A program made the position numbers and the translations under genes. This document shows, in pieces, positions 54,400 through 62,092 of a stretch of 64,000 nucleotides of DNA; the first letter of the stretch is position 1; every line of letters starts with the position of its first letter. Location of the stretch: NCBI RefSeq assembly GCF_016031625.1, contig NZ_JACCHP010000010.1, positions 1 to 64,000 of the forward strand, given 5' to 3'. Under the pieces are notes generated by a model. The model was not told the origin of the DNA and searched no databases. It worked only from the letters and a program-made list of their open reading frames with translations. Origin of the DNA: Bradyrhizobium agreste. Its GTDB lineage: Bacteria; Pseudomonadota; Alphaproteobacteria; Rhizobiales; Xanthobacteraceae.

Positions 54400-55193
54400 C
54401 GTGCCTTAGCCGTCTGACTTGGAATGCCGTAGCGAATGATCGAGACGCCCTCTCGCTTCTGCGCGGAGTCATCGAGCGTGATCTCGCTCATCTTGACGTC
54501 GACGATGCTGCGAAGCGCCAGCGACAGCGTGCCGCTCTGCCGCGCCGCGGAGAGTGTTGCGGTCTGCGCGGGATTGAGCTCGAGGGTGACGGTCTTGCCG
54601 ATCACCGCGTTCTGCCCGTCCTTCTCCTTGGGCGCCTGGTCGATGGCCAGGACCCGGATATTGGCCAGGATGATCTCGGAGGTGACGATATCGGGAGCGC
54701 CGCTGCTCTGGTCCGGGTTCTTGAGCCGGCGCGTGAGCAGGACGTCGACGCGGTCGTTGGGCAGGATGAAGCCGCCCGCGCCGGTCTCCGGCGAGATCTC
54801 GGTCGAGATCGCCCGCATGCCGGTGGGCAGGATTGCCGCCATGAAGCCGGAGCCTTCGGCCTTGACCAGCTTCTGGTCGCGGATCGGCTCACCCTGAATG
54901 AAGGGCGCGCGCGCGATCGAGCCGACCACCTGGGTCGCGCCGTCTGGGCGCTCGTTGCGCCGGATGAAGGTGGCGCTGGCGGTCGCGGTCGGCCAGGTCT
55001 GCCATTGCACGTCTTCGGGCTTCACGGTCTGCCCTAGGCCGATGTCGTTCTTGGCCACGAGGACGTCGACGGTCGGCAGCTGCGCGACCGGAACCGGAGG
55101 CGGCGCAGAATTGTCGGAGCCGCTCGCCAGGTACGCGGCGACGCCGCCGGCGCAGATGGCGACCGTCAGGACGACAATGCGTGCCCTATTCAT
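54396..55193 (-). CDS. cpaB: CpaB/RcpC, Flp pilus assembly SAF-domain protein
   Basis: A 265-residue inner-membrane-anchored periplasmic protein. One N-terminal helix, IVVLTVAICAGGVAAYLAS; a SAF domain from about residue 45 with VDVLVAKNDIGLGQTVKPED, EPIRDQKLVKAEGSGFMAAI, and a beta-clip region with ISPETGAGGFILPNDRVDVL. ATG at 55193 has GGAAAG upstream. It likely binds peptidoglycan or the secretin. First gene of the cpaBCDEF-tadBC unit. A perfect TTAACCAT box lies 77 bases upstream. Confidence 0.93.
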   Translation of the reverse strand: MNRARIVVLTVAICAGGVAAYLASGSDNSAPPPVPVAQLPTVDVLVAKNDIGLGQTVKPEDVQWQTWPTATASATFIRRNERPDGATQVVGSIARAPFIQGEPIRDQKLVKAEGSGFMAAILPTGMRAISTEISPETGAGGFILPNDRVDVLLTRRLKNPDQSSGAPDIVTSEIILANIRVLAIDQAPKEKDGQNAVIGKTVTLELNPAQTATLSAARQSGTLSLALRSIVDVKMSEITLDDSAQKREGVSIIRYGIPSQTAKAR

Positions 55194-55269
55194 ACGCTTC
55201 AACTTTCCAACAATACGCCGCGACGCTGCCGCCGCCGTCATCGGCAGTTGACCAGCTATTCGTCAAAGC

Positions 55270-55277
55270 ATGGTTAA
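55270..55277 (-). promoter_or_regulatory. CtrA half-site TTAACCAT upstream of cpaB
   Basis: Exact TTAACCAT on the minus strand, in the gap between cpaA and cpaB. About 20 bases further upstream is TTAA-GGCGATT-TAGA (55287-55301), a weaker match to the TTAA-N7-TTAA form. Suggests a separate promoter for cpaB onward. Confidence 0.5.
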
Positions 55278-55322
55278 TGAGGCGTATCTAAATCGCCTTA
55301 ACGCCGGGTTTACCCGGGCCGT

Positions 55323-55847
55323 TCAGCGCAATGCGAGGTGAGCGAGGTCGATCGCCTTCACCCATTCGGTCTCCGGGTAGACCATCAGCGCGCTCAGCGC
55401 GAGCGCGATGCCGTAGGGAATGCCGCTCTCCTTGGCGTGCAGCCGTGCGAGCCAGGCCTGTCCTGCCAGCCCATAAGGCAGCGGCCATTGCCGGAACTGC
55501 AGCAGCAGAAGCGTCAGCGCGCCGCCGAACAGCGAGGCGTAGAGCAGGAAGTTCATCAGGTGTGGGAAGCCGAACCAGAGCGCGACGGAGGCAGCGACCT
55601 TGGCGTCGCCGCCGCCCACCCAGCCCATGGCGAAACAGGTGAAGGCCACGGCCAGGACAAGCGCACCGGCGCCGACATGACTGAGCATCTCGTAAGGTGC
55701 CATGCCACCGGCGAGGGCGAGCGCGAAGAAGCCTGCCACCAGCGCCAGCGACACGCGGTTCGAGATCGTCATCGTGAAGAGATCGCTCGCGGCGGCGAAC
55801 GCCATCAGGGCCGGGAAGAGCAGAAGGCGCGCAAGGTCGAGGATCAT
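55323..55847 (-). CDS. cpaA: CpaA/TadV, Flp prepilin peptidase
   Basis: A 174-residue integral membrane aspartic peptidase (A24) that cleaves and methylates Flp prepilin. First catalytic Asp in AFAAASDLFTMTISNR, second in MGWVGGGDAKVAASVALW (GxGD motif). Helices at LARLLLFPALMAFAAA, VSLALVAGFFALALAGG, SHVGAGALVLAVAFTC and LLYASLFGGALTLLLLQF. ATG at 55847. The C-terminal YGIALALSALMVYPETEW is typical. Its substrate is PilA encoded 340 bases upstream. Confidence 0.93.
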   Translation of the reverse strand: MILDLARLLLFPALMAFAAASDLFTMTISNRVSLALVAGFFALALAGGMAPYEMLSHVGAGALVLAVAFTCFAMGWVGGGDAKVAASVALWFGFPHLMNFLLYASLFGGALTLLLLQFRQWPLPYGLAGQAWLARLHAKESGIPYGIALALSALMVYPETEWVKAIDLAHLALR

Positions 55848-55966
55848 GGGCTGCGTCTTGAGGCCTGGGTTTGTCGCGGAGCTGCTTCGAGCGATGCTAG
55901 CGCGCGATGCTAAACAAACCGACAACGGCGGCACGGGCGCGCGGCCCTCGGCCACCGAACGCGCTT

Positions 55967-56113
55967 TCACCAGAAGCTGGCAATGCGTGCGGCGAGCGCG
56001 ACCGTCGCAACCAGCAGCGCAAGGCAGATCCAATAGACCGGCGAGCCAGCCTGCGCCGCTTCCGCCTCGCGCGCCGCGACCGCGGCATCGGTTCTGAACT
56101 TGTGCAACGCCAC
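55967..56113 (-). CDS. 48-residue single-pass membrane protein of the tad locus
   Basis: Found by direct reading between pilA and cpaA. GTG at 56113, preceded by GGCGAG, encodes a 48-residue product with an Ala/Glu-rich basic-acidic N-terminus (HKFRTDAAVAAREAEAAQAG) and one transmembrane helix (VYWICLALLVATVALAARIA) ending SFW; stop TGA at 55967-55969. Codon third positions are GC-rich like neighbours. It lies between the pilA terminator and cpaA, 119 bases before cpaA, on the same strand. No family recognised. An accessory Flp-assembly role is inference from position; a chance open frame is possible. Confidence 0.5.
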   Translation of the reverse strand: MALHKFRTDAAVAAREAEAAQAGSPVYWICLALLVATVALAARIASFW

Positions 56114-56132
56114 TGGAACTCGCCGTCTTCAG

Positions 56133-56160
56133 AAAAACAAACGCCCCGGAGGTCCGGGGC
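56133..56160 (-). terminator. Rho-independent terminator downstream of pilA
   Basis: GCCCCGGA (56143-56150) pairs with TCCGGGGC (56153-56160), followed on the minus strand by GTTTGTTTTTC. It lies 25 bases after the pilA stop. It would let pilA be made in excess of the assembly genes that follow. Confidence 0.85.
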
Positions 56161-56184
56161 TTTTGCCGTCCTTCGTGGACCCGC

Positions 56185-56349
56185 TTACTTCAGCGACGTG
56201 CTGATCGAGGTGAACTTGGCGTTCAGCGTGGTGCCGAGATTGTTGACGACGGTGATGATGGCCAGCGCGATGCCGGCGGCGATCAGGCCGTATTCGATGG
56301 CGGTGGCGCCGGATTCATCCTTCGCGAAACGCGCAATCAAGCTCTTCAT
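56185..56349 (-). CDS. pilA: Flp-type pilin PilA
   Basis: A 54-residue type IVb pilin, the major subunit of the Flp pilus. Prepilin leader MKSLIARFAKDESG, cleaved after Gly14 by CpaA, then the class motif ATAIEYGLIAAGIALAIITV. The hydrophobic helix forms the filament core; the C-terminus is NAKFTSISTSLK. ATG at 56349 with GGAG 8 bases upstream. First gene before the small membrane protein and cpaA, with its own terminator. A CtrA-like TTAA-GGCGAAA-TTCA is at 56485-56499. Confidence 0.95.
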   Translation of the reverse strand: MKSLIARFAKDESGATAIEYGLIAAGIALAIITVVNNLGTTLNAKFTSISTSLK

Positions 56350-56620
56350 GAACAAAACTCCGTCTGGGTGGGGACCGCCTCGTTCGGCGCTGTCGTTGAC
56401 GCGACGACCATGAGAGCCGAGCTCTTTCGGGGGAGTTAATTCGATCGGGTAAACCCGGCTCCGGCGCGATGCTTTTGCCCAGAGTGAATTTCGCCTTAAG
56501 ATGGCCTCTGCAATTCGTTCCGGTTCCGGATGCGTCGCCAACGCGGCACCTGCTTCACCCTCCCTTAAATTTCGCGGCGTAGGCGTAAGGCTACAGCGGA
56601 ATTCGCGGAGAGAGGCGACG

Positions 56621-57448
56621 ATGTCGAGCCTGCCCATGCAAGTCGCCTTGATGCTCGGCGAGACGATCGTGAAGGTGATCCCGGTCACCTTCGTGCTCGC
56701 GGCGGTGTTCACCGTGCTGGAGCATTTCTGGGCCTGCAATCCCGGCGCGCCGTGGTGGCGCAAGCGGGAGATCGTCACCGACATCTGCTACTGGTTTTTC
56801 GTCCCGGTGTTCGCCCGCACCATGCGGATCGGGCTGCTGGTCGTCGGCGCCAGCGTCGTCTTCAACATTCACGACGCCGACGAGCTCATCGCCTTCTACG
56901 ACAACGGCCACGGTCCGCTGGCGCAGCTGCCGCTGTGGCTGCAGGCCCTGCTGTTCCTGGTGCTGTCCGATTTCATGCTGTACTGGCTGCACCGGCTTTT
57001 CCACGACGGCGGCTTCTGGAAGTATCACGCCGTCCATCATTCGTCGGAGGAGATCGGCTGGATCTCCGCGGCGCGCTTCCATCCAGTCAATCTCTTGCTC
57101 GGGACGATCAGCGTCGACGTCGTGCTGCTGATGGCCGGCATCTCCCCGAACGTCATGGTCTGGCTCGGCCCGTTCACCACCTTCCACTCGGCCTTCGTGC
57201 ACGCCAACCTGAACTGGACCTTTGGACCGTTCAAATACGTGCTGGCAACGCCGGTCTTCCATCGTTGGCACCACACCTCGCTCGAAGAGGGCGGCGACAC
57301 CAATTTCGCCGGAACGTTCCCGATCTGGGACGTGCTGTTCGGCACCTTCCGCATGCCGGAGGGCAGGCTGCCGCAGGATTACGGCAAGGACGAAGCGGCC
57401 ATGCCGAAGGGGATCGGCGGCCAGCTCGCCTATCCGTTCCGGCATTAG
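56621..57448 (+). CDS. Sterol desaturase/fatty acid hydroxylase family protein
   Basis: A 275-residue integral membrane di-iron enzyme candidate. Histidine boxes: HRLFH (in YWLHRLFHDGGFW), HAVHH (in KYHAVHHSSEEIG) and HRWHH (in VFHRWHHTSLEEG). Hydrophobic segments at about 18-40, 60-85 and 115-135. ATG at 56621 with GAGAGG upstream; the frame upstream is open but unlikely. It is divergent from pilA across 271 bases that hold no gene. Inserted in the middle of the tad locus. Would oxidise a lipid C-H bond; the substrate (hopanoid, sterol-like or fatty acid) is not known. Confidence 0.88.
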   Translation: MSSLPMQVALMLGETIVKVIPVTFVLAAVFTVLEHFWACNPGAPWWRKREIVTDICYWFFVPVFARTMRIGLLVVGASVVFNIHDADELIAFYDNGHGPLAQLPLWLQALLFLVLSDFMLYWLHRLFHDGGFWKYHAVHHSSEEIGWISAARFHPVNLLLGTISVDVVLLMAGISPNVMVWLGPFTTFHSAFVHANLNWTFGPFKYVLATPVFHRWHHTSLEEGGDTNFAGTFPIWDVLFGTFRMPEGRLPQDYGKDEAAMPKGIGGQLAYPFRH

Positions 57449-57515
57449 GGGGGGCGGGCCCGCAAATGTCCGTCCGTTCAAACAATACTCGGCGAGTTTG
57501 CGGAACGTTCACGAA

Positions 57516-57530
57516 TTAAAGGCAGGTTAG
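57516..57530 (+). promoter_or_regulatory. CtrA-like box TTAA-N7-TTAG upstream of the secretin-N-domain gene
   Basis: TTAA (57516-57519), seven bases (AGGCAGG), TTAG (57527-57530), about 70 bases before the ATG at 57600. Same spacing and sequence type as upstream of tadD. Confidence 0.5.
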
Positions 57531-57599
57531 CCGGGTCGGGCACCGGCTCCGCTGTATTCGGTTGCTTCTGCCGGTTTGTGACGTCCCGGGGGTTGGAGT

Positions 57600-58097
57600 A
57601 TGCGTAAAGAAATGCTGCGCCGTCATGTGCGCGTCTGTGTTCTGGTTGCCGCTGCGGTGCTGGCATCGCCGGCCGCTGGCCTCGCCGAACCCGCCGCCGA
57701 TACCATCGCCGTCAATGTCGACCAGGCCAAGCTGGTGCGGCTGCCCGGCAAGGTGGCGACCATCGTGGTCGGCAATCCCCTGATCGCGGACGTCACGCTC
57801 CAGCCGGGCGGCATGATCGTCGTGACCGGAAAGGGCTACGGGGCCACCAACTTCATCGCGCTCGACCGCGGCGGCGAGATTCTGGTGGACCGCCAGATCC
57901 AGGTCGAAGGTCCGAGCGACCGGCTCGTCACCGTCTATCGCGGGGTCGAGCGGGAGTCCTACAGCTGCGTGCCGCTTTGCCAGCGCCGCGTGACGCTCGG
58001 CGACAGCGACGCCTATTTCAACAACGCGATGAGCCAGGCCGGTACGCTGAGCAGCAGCGCCAGCGGCGGTGCCGGCGCGGCCGCCAAGCCGAACTAG
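57600..58097 (+). CDS. Stand-alone secretin N-domain protein of the Flp pilus locus
   Basis: A 165-residue exported protein. Signal peptide (VRVCVLVAAAVLASPAAGLA, cleaved near EPAAD), then a secretin N-terminal/BON-like domain: NVDQAKLVRLPGKVATIVVG, NPLIADVTLQPGGMIVVTGK, GYGATNFIALDRGGEILVD. This resembles the first 100 residues of CpaC. Two cysteines in YSCVPLCQRR could form a disulphide. Start ATG 57600, GGAG 2-3 bases upstream. It is a candidate periplasmic partner of the CpaC secretin. The tail is Ser/Gly-rich (SSSASGGAGAAAK). Confidence 0.85.
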   Translation: MRKEMLRRHVRVCVLVAAAVLASPAAGLAEPAADTIAVNVDQAKLVRLPGKVATIVVGNPLIADVTLQPGGMIVVTGKGYGATNFIALDRGGEILVDRQIQVEGPSDRLVTVYRGVERESYSCVPLCQRRVTLGDSDAYFNNAMSQAGTLSSSASGGAGAAAKPN

Positions 58098-58297
58098 CCG
58101 GCCGGCGGGCCTCGATCCTGCCAAGCCGCTCGCCGAATCGAGGGCGGCATCTCTTTGCACGCCGCGCTTCCGGGCGTGCGTGGTTAACGCACTCTAAACG
58201 GCGCGGTCCGCCGGAGGCGGATCGTCTGAAACACTTAGACAATCAGTTTCCGCTATTGAACGGGCAGATGATCGCCGGTTGCTGGGAATTTGACGAG

Positions 58298-58879
58298 ATG
58301 CCGCCGCCTGCACCTATGAGGTTCACGCTCAGGAAAGCGCTGCTCCGGTTTCGCGGCAACCGCCGCGGCTCCGCAGCCGTCGAGTTTGCGCTGGTCGCAC
58401 CGATGTTCTTCGCGCTGCTGTTCGCGATCATCGAGACGGCGCTCATGTTCTTCTCGAGCCAGGTGCTCGAGACCATCGCGCAGGACTCCGCGCGCGCGAT
58501 TCTAACCGGCCAGGCTCAGGCACAGGGCGGCTCGGTGGCGGCCTGCCAGACCGTGCCCAACGCTGTCTCTGCCTGCGATCAGACGACGTTCAAGGCCTTT
58601 GTGTGCAGCAAGATCCCGGCGCTGTTCGATTGCAGCAAGCTTTACGTCGACGTTGTCAGCACCAGCTCTTTCGGGACGCTCAGCCTCACCAACTTCGGCA
58701 ATTCCTGCACCTTCAATCCCTCCGGCATGCAGTACAGTGCCGGAACCTCCGGTCAGGTCGTCGTGGTGCGCCTGTTCTATCAGTGGCCGCTCATCGTCAC
58801 CGGCCTCGGCTACAACATGGGATGCAACAACAAGCGGCTGATGGTGGCGACGGTGGCGTTCAAGAACGAACCTTTCTGA
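58298..58879 (+). CDS. tadE: TadE-type pseudopilin
   Basis: A 193-residue protein of the TadE/TadG family. Prepilin-like stretch NRRGSAAVEFALVAPMFFAL with Gly-Ser and the invariant Glu of the processing site, one transmembrane helix to about residue 55 (FALLFAIIETALMFF), then a periplasmic domain with Cys pairs (AACQTVPNAVSACDQTTF; CSKIPALFDCSKL; NSCTFNP; MGCNNKR). ATG at 58298 was taken; 58268 and 58316 are in-frame alternatives. TTAA-CGCACTC-TAAA at 58184-58198 precedes it. Six bases before the next pseudopilin. Confidence 0.85.
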   Translation: MPPPAPMRFTLRKALLRFRGNRRGSAAVEFALVAPMFFALLFAIIETALMFFSSQVLETIAQDSARAILTGQAQAQGGSVAACQTVPNAVSACDQTTFKAFVCSKIPALFDCSKLYVDVVSTSSFGTLSLTNFGNSCTFNPSGMQYSAGTSGQVVVVRLFYQWPLIVTGLGYNMGCNNKRLMVATVAFKNEPF

Positions 58880-58884
58880 GTCAG

Positions 58885-59517
58885 ATGAATCTGGGCGGAC
58901 CGATGCGGGCGATTGCGAACATCTGGTGGAATGCACGCTGCTCCGTGCGCGGCTTCGTCGCCGACACGCGCGCGCTGGCGGCGACCGAATTCGCGGTCAT
59001 CGTACCGCTGATGCTGGTGATGTTCTTCGGCACCGTCGAATTTTCGTCCGCCGTGGCGATCGACCGCAAAATCACGTTGATCGCGCGGACATTGTCCGAT
59101 TTGACGTCGCAGTCGACCTCGCTCGACGATGCCTCCATGAAGGATACGTTCACGGCAAGCATCTCCGTCGTCATGCCTTACGACGCTGCGCTCGTGAAGG
59201 GCACGATCTCCCAGATCTACATCGACGCCAACAGCGTCGCCAAGGTCCAGTGGAGCAAGGCCGGCACGATTGCGAGCGGCGCGACGCAAGCCACGCTGGC
59301 GACCTCGGCTCGGAACGCCGGCGACATTGTCACCACGATGATCCCTCCGGCACTCCTGATTCCGTCGAGTTATCTCATCCTGAGCGAAGCCAACTACACT
59401 TACACGCCGACCATCGGCTACGTGTTGAAGTCGAGCGTAACCCTGAGCGATCTCTCCTACACGCGGCCGCGTCAGGTCATCTGCGTGCCCTACAACGGCG
59501 TGCCGTCGACGTGTTGA
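58885..59517 (+). CDS. TadE/TadG-type pseudopilin
   Basis: A 210-residue protein of the same family. Short N-terminus, then VADTRALAATEFAVIVPLML with the pre-pseudopilin Glu, transmembrane helix to about residue 58, and a periplasmic part with KITLIARTLSDLTSQSTSLD and TYTPTIGYVLKSSVTLSDLS. ATG at 58885 is 5 bases after the tadE stop; an ATG at 58903 is possible. No von Willebrand domain, so it is shorter than classical TadG. Last gene of the pilus cluster, ended by a shared terminator. Confidence 0.85.
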   Translation: MNLGGPMRAIANIWWNARCSVRGFVADTRALAATEFAVIVPLMLVMFFGTVEFSSAVAIDRKITLIARTLSDLTSQSTSLDDASMKDTFTASISVVMPYDAALVKGTISQIYIDANSVAKVQWSKAGTIASGATQATLATSARNAGDIVTTMIPPALLIPSSYLILSEANYTYTPTIGYVLKSSVTLSDLSYTRPRQVICVPYNGVPSTC

Positions 59518-59541
59518 GATTTGTCACCCGTTCCTGAAATG

Positions 59542-59576
59542 AAAAAGGCCGTGCGTAACGCACGGCCTTTTGCTTT
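59542..59576. terminator. Bidirectional rho-independent terminator
   Basis: GGCCGTGCG (59547-59555) / CGCACGGCC (59559-59567) with a 3-nt loop; A-rich flank on the left and TTTTGCTTT on the right, so it serves both the pilus genes and the convergent cold-shock gene. Confidence 0.9.
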
Positions 59577-59609
59577 GGCTCGCGCCGATCGGGCCGGCGC
59601 CCGGCGAGC

Positions 59610-59822
59610 TCAGCTCGCAGCGCGCAGGTTGTCCGCCGCGGACTTGCCGGAACGGCGGTCGGCCACGATCTCGTAGGAGATCTTCTGGCCCTCGCGGAGC
59701 GAGCCGAGGCCGGCGCGCTCGACGGCGCTGATGTGAACGAACACGTCCTGGCCGCCATCGTCGGGCTGAATGAAGCCATAGCCCTTGGTTGCGTTAAACC
59801 ACTTCACGGTTCCCATGCTCAC
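59610..59822 (-). CDS. Cold-shock domain protein (CspA family)
   Basis: A 70-residue single OB-fold cold-shock protein. RNP1 is KGYGFIQP and RNP2 is DVFVHISAVERAG. Starts at GTG 59822 (MSMGTVKWFNATKGYG) with AGGGA upstream; an ATG two codons on is an alternative. RNA/ssDNA chaperone in the cytosol. It follows infA on the same strand after a 257-base gap with no gene; this gap is probably a long leader. Confidence 0.95.
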   Translation of the reverse strand: MSMGTVKWFNATKGYGFIQPDDGGQDVFVHISAVERAGLGSLREGQKISYEIVADRRSGKSAADNLRAAS

Positions 59823-60079
59823 GGGGGTAGTCCCTTCTCAGATAACACTATGTCGGAGCCCGCTGGCGCGGGCAGGGTTAGATCGAATTTCTGGAAGGGT
59901 CGTCAGCGTGTCTGAACCGGCTGTACCGGTGGATGCCAATGTCGTCCGGCCGAAAATCGATTAATTCATTTTATCGGAAGCAAGGGTCCGAAACAATCCG
60001 GACGCGCACGATTTTTTGATCCGCCGTGATGCAACGGCGGGTCAACACAGATCGGAATTCGAACCGGCGCCGCTGCCGG

Positions 60080-60367
60080 CTAGCGGCGGCGGAACTGGCC
60101 GCCGCGCTGTCCGGGACGGGGCGGTCCGCCCGGCGTGCTGGGACGCTCGTCCTTGTGGCGGAAAATCAGCCGGCCCTTCTCGAGGTCATAGGGCGACATC
60201 TCCACCGTCACGCGGTCGCCCGCGAGCGTCTTGATGCGGTTCTTCTTCATCTTGCCGGCCGTATAGGCAACGATCTCGTGTCCGGCGTCGAGCTGCACGC
60301 GGTAGCGGGCATCGGGGAGGATTTCGGTGACCAGTCCTTCGAACTGGATCAGCTCTTCCTTAGCCAT
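60080..60367 (-). CDS. infA: Translation initiation factor IF-1 (extended paralogue)
   Basis: A 95-residue IF1 S1-like OB-fold protein. Canonical part is MAKEELIQFEGLVTEILPDA, YRVQLDAGHEIVAYTAGKMK, KNRIKTLAGDRVTVEMSPYD and LEKGRLIFRHK; the usual family length is about 72. The extra 20 residues, ERPSTPGGPPRPGQRGGQFR, are Pro/Gly/Arg-rich and unusual for IF1. ATG at 60367 has GGAGA upstream. Twenty-three bases after the helicase stop, so it is cotranscribed. Likely a second copy in the genome, used for cold or stress, which is inference. Confidence 0.93.
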   Translation of the reverse strand: MAKEELIQFEGLVTEILPDARYRVQLDAGHEIVAYTAGKMKKNRIKTLAGDRVTVEMSPYDLEKGRLIFRHKDERPSTPGGPPRPGQRGGQFRRR

Positions 60368-60390
60368 GAATGTCTCCAGGTCGTGGACGG

Positions 60391-61965
60391 CTAGTGCGAA
60401 TGAGGTTTGCGGTTCGGTTGGCTGTTTGGCCGACTCTGGCGGCGCAAAAAGGCAACGCCTTGTATCCCATCAGGGGTCCCGGCGCTATGCGCGGAACGCT
60501 GTTCCGGACGATCGACAGGCGATGAATGCATCTTACCACCGGAGCGGCGGCGGCGAGAACCCTTGGAGGCATTCTGTCCAAAGCCGGGCCGTCCGTCGGC
60601 ATGCCTGCCGTCCGCGTGCCTTGCCTCCGCGTGCCGTCCCTCACCATGCCTTCCGTCGCCTGGCTTGCCGGCACTGTGGTGGCGTCCGTCGGCATGCCGT
60701 TCGTCGGCGCGACGTCCGTCACCGTGCCGTGCGCCTTGCGGGCGCTGGCCGGGGCGACCGCCCGGCCGGCCCTGTCGTTGCTGCGACGGAGCGGGGCCGG
60801 GATCGCGGCGGCCGGCGTCGGTGCGGTGGTCCTCCCGCGGCAGGGCGACGCGAATCAGCCGCTCGATGTCGCGGAGATAGCTGAGCTCCTCGCCGCCCGC
60901 GACCAGCGAGATCGCGGTGCCGTCGGCCCCGGCACGCGCGGTGCGGCCGATGCGGTGGACGTAGGTTTCCGGCACGTTCGGCAGGTCGAAGTTGATGACG
61001 TGACTGATGCCGTCGACGTCGATGCCGCGGGCGGCGATGTCGGTGGCGACCAGGGTGCGGATCTCGCCCGACCGGAACTGGGCGAGCGTGCGCTCGCGAT
61101 GGTTCTGCGACTTGTTGCCGTGGATGGCGTTGGCGGCGATGCCGGCCTTGGCCAGCGTCTTCACCACCTTGTCGGCACCGTGCTTGGTGCGGGTGAAGAC
61201 CAGCGCGCGGTTGATCGCCTCGTCCTGCAGCAGCTTGGTCAGGAAGGCGGGCTTGGCCGCGAAGTCGACCTGCAGGATGCGCTGGTTGATCCGCTCGGCG
61301 GTCGAGGACACCGGCGTCACCGCGACGCGGGCGGGGTCGCGCAGCATGGAATCGGCGAGTTCGGCGATGTCCTTCGGCATGGTGGCCGAGAAGAACAGCG
61401 TCTGCCGCTTGATCGGCAGCTTGGCGACGATTTTGCGGATGTCGTTGATGAAGCCCATGTCGAGCATGCGGTCGGCTTCGTCGAGCACGAGGAACTCGAC
61501 GCTTGAGAGCCTCAAGCCGTTGCTCTGCACGAGGTCGAGCAGGCGGCCGGGGGTGGCGACCAGCACGTCGACGCCCGGCATCAGCGCGCGGACCTGGCGG
61601 CCCATCGGCACGCCCCCGATCGCAAGCGTTGAGGACAGGCGGATGTGGCGGCCGTAGGCGTTGAAGCTGTCGAGGATCTGCCCCGAAAGCTCGCGGGTCG
61701 GCGACAGCACCAGCACACGGGCGGTCTTGGGCTGCGGCTTGATGCGGTTCTCGAGCAGACGATGCAGGATCGGCAGCGCGAAGGACGCGGTCTTGCCGGT
61801 CCCGGTCTGGGCAATGCCGACGACGTCGCGACCGGTCAGTGCCAACGGGATGGTCTGGGCCTGGATCGGAGTGGGGGTGACGTAATTCTCTTCACGAAGA
61901 GCGCGTGCGATGGGTTCGGCGAGGCCGAAGTCCTGAAACGAAGTCAAAAGAGGGGTTCTTTCCAT
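60391..61965 (-). CDS. DEAD-box RNA helicase (RhlE-like) with a GRH-repeat tail
   Basis: A 524-residue ATP-dependent RNA helicase. Motifs in order: FQDFGLAEPIARAL and the Q motif TPTPIQAQTIP, motif I AQTGTGKT, Ia PTRELSGQI, Ib TPGRLLD, II VLDEADRML, III SATMP, IV ALVFTRTK, V ATDIAARGIDV, VI HRIGRTARAG. After residue about 375 the tail is low-complexity, with repeated units such as GRHADGRH, GEGRHAEARH and a final SKGSRRRRSGGK. ATG at 61965; no strong SD. The tail probably binds RNA non-specifically. Upstream of infA and csp on one strand. A folded leader precedes it. Confidence 0.95.
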   Translation of the reverse strand: MERTPLLTSFQDFGLAEPIARALREENYVTPTPIQAQTIPLALTGRDVVGIAQTGTGKTASFALPILHRLLENRIKPQPKTARVLVLSPTRELSGQILDSFNAYGRHIRLSSTLAIGGVPMGRQVRALMPGVDVLVATPGRLLDLVQSNGLRLSSVEFLVLDEADRMLDMGFINDIRKIVAKLPIKRQTLFFSATMPKDIAELADSMLRDPARVAVTPVSSTAERINQRILQVDFAAKPAFLTKLLQDEAINRALVFTRTKHGADKVVKTLAKAGIAANAIHGNKSQNHRERTLAQFRSGEIRTLVATDIAARGIDVDGISHVINFDLPNVPETYVHRIGRTARAGADGTAISLVAGGEELSYLRDIERLIRVALPREDHRTDAGRRDPGPAPSQQRQGRPGGRPGQRPQGARHGDGRRADERHADGRHHSAGKPGDGRHGEGRHAEARHADGRHADGRPGFGQNASKGSRRRRSGGKMHSSPVDRPEQRSAHSAGTPDGIQGVAFLRRQSRPNSQPNRKPHSH

Positions 61966-62009
61966 GTCAAAAGCGAACGCCCGGCGCATCAGCGCGGCGC
62001 GCGCAAAAG

Positions 62010-62092
62010 GGTGTCGAGAAGACACCTGCGTGTTTGGGGTGTCGGCTGGCTTGGGTGAGATGGGGCAAGCCAGAGGCCCGTAGAGGGCTTAA
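62010..62092 (-). promoter_or_regulatory. Structured leader of the DEAD-box helicase gene
   Basis: Three hairpins in a row: GGTGTC-N5-GACACC (62010-62026), CTGGCTTG-N12-CAAGCCAG (62046-62073), and a weaker AGGCCC / GGGCTT (about 62074-62092). It lies 45-127 bases before the start. It may sense temperature or helicase levels; that is inference. Confidence 0.45.

Noticed and set aside
60022..60043. Hairpin CCGCCGT...ACGGCGG downstream of infA as a terminator
   Set aside because: On the infA strand it is followed by an A-rich, not U-rich, stretch, so it does not look like a functional terminator.
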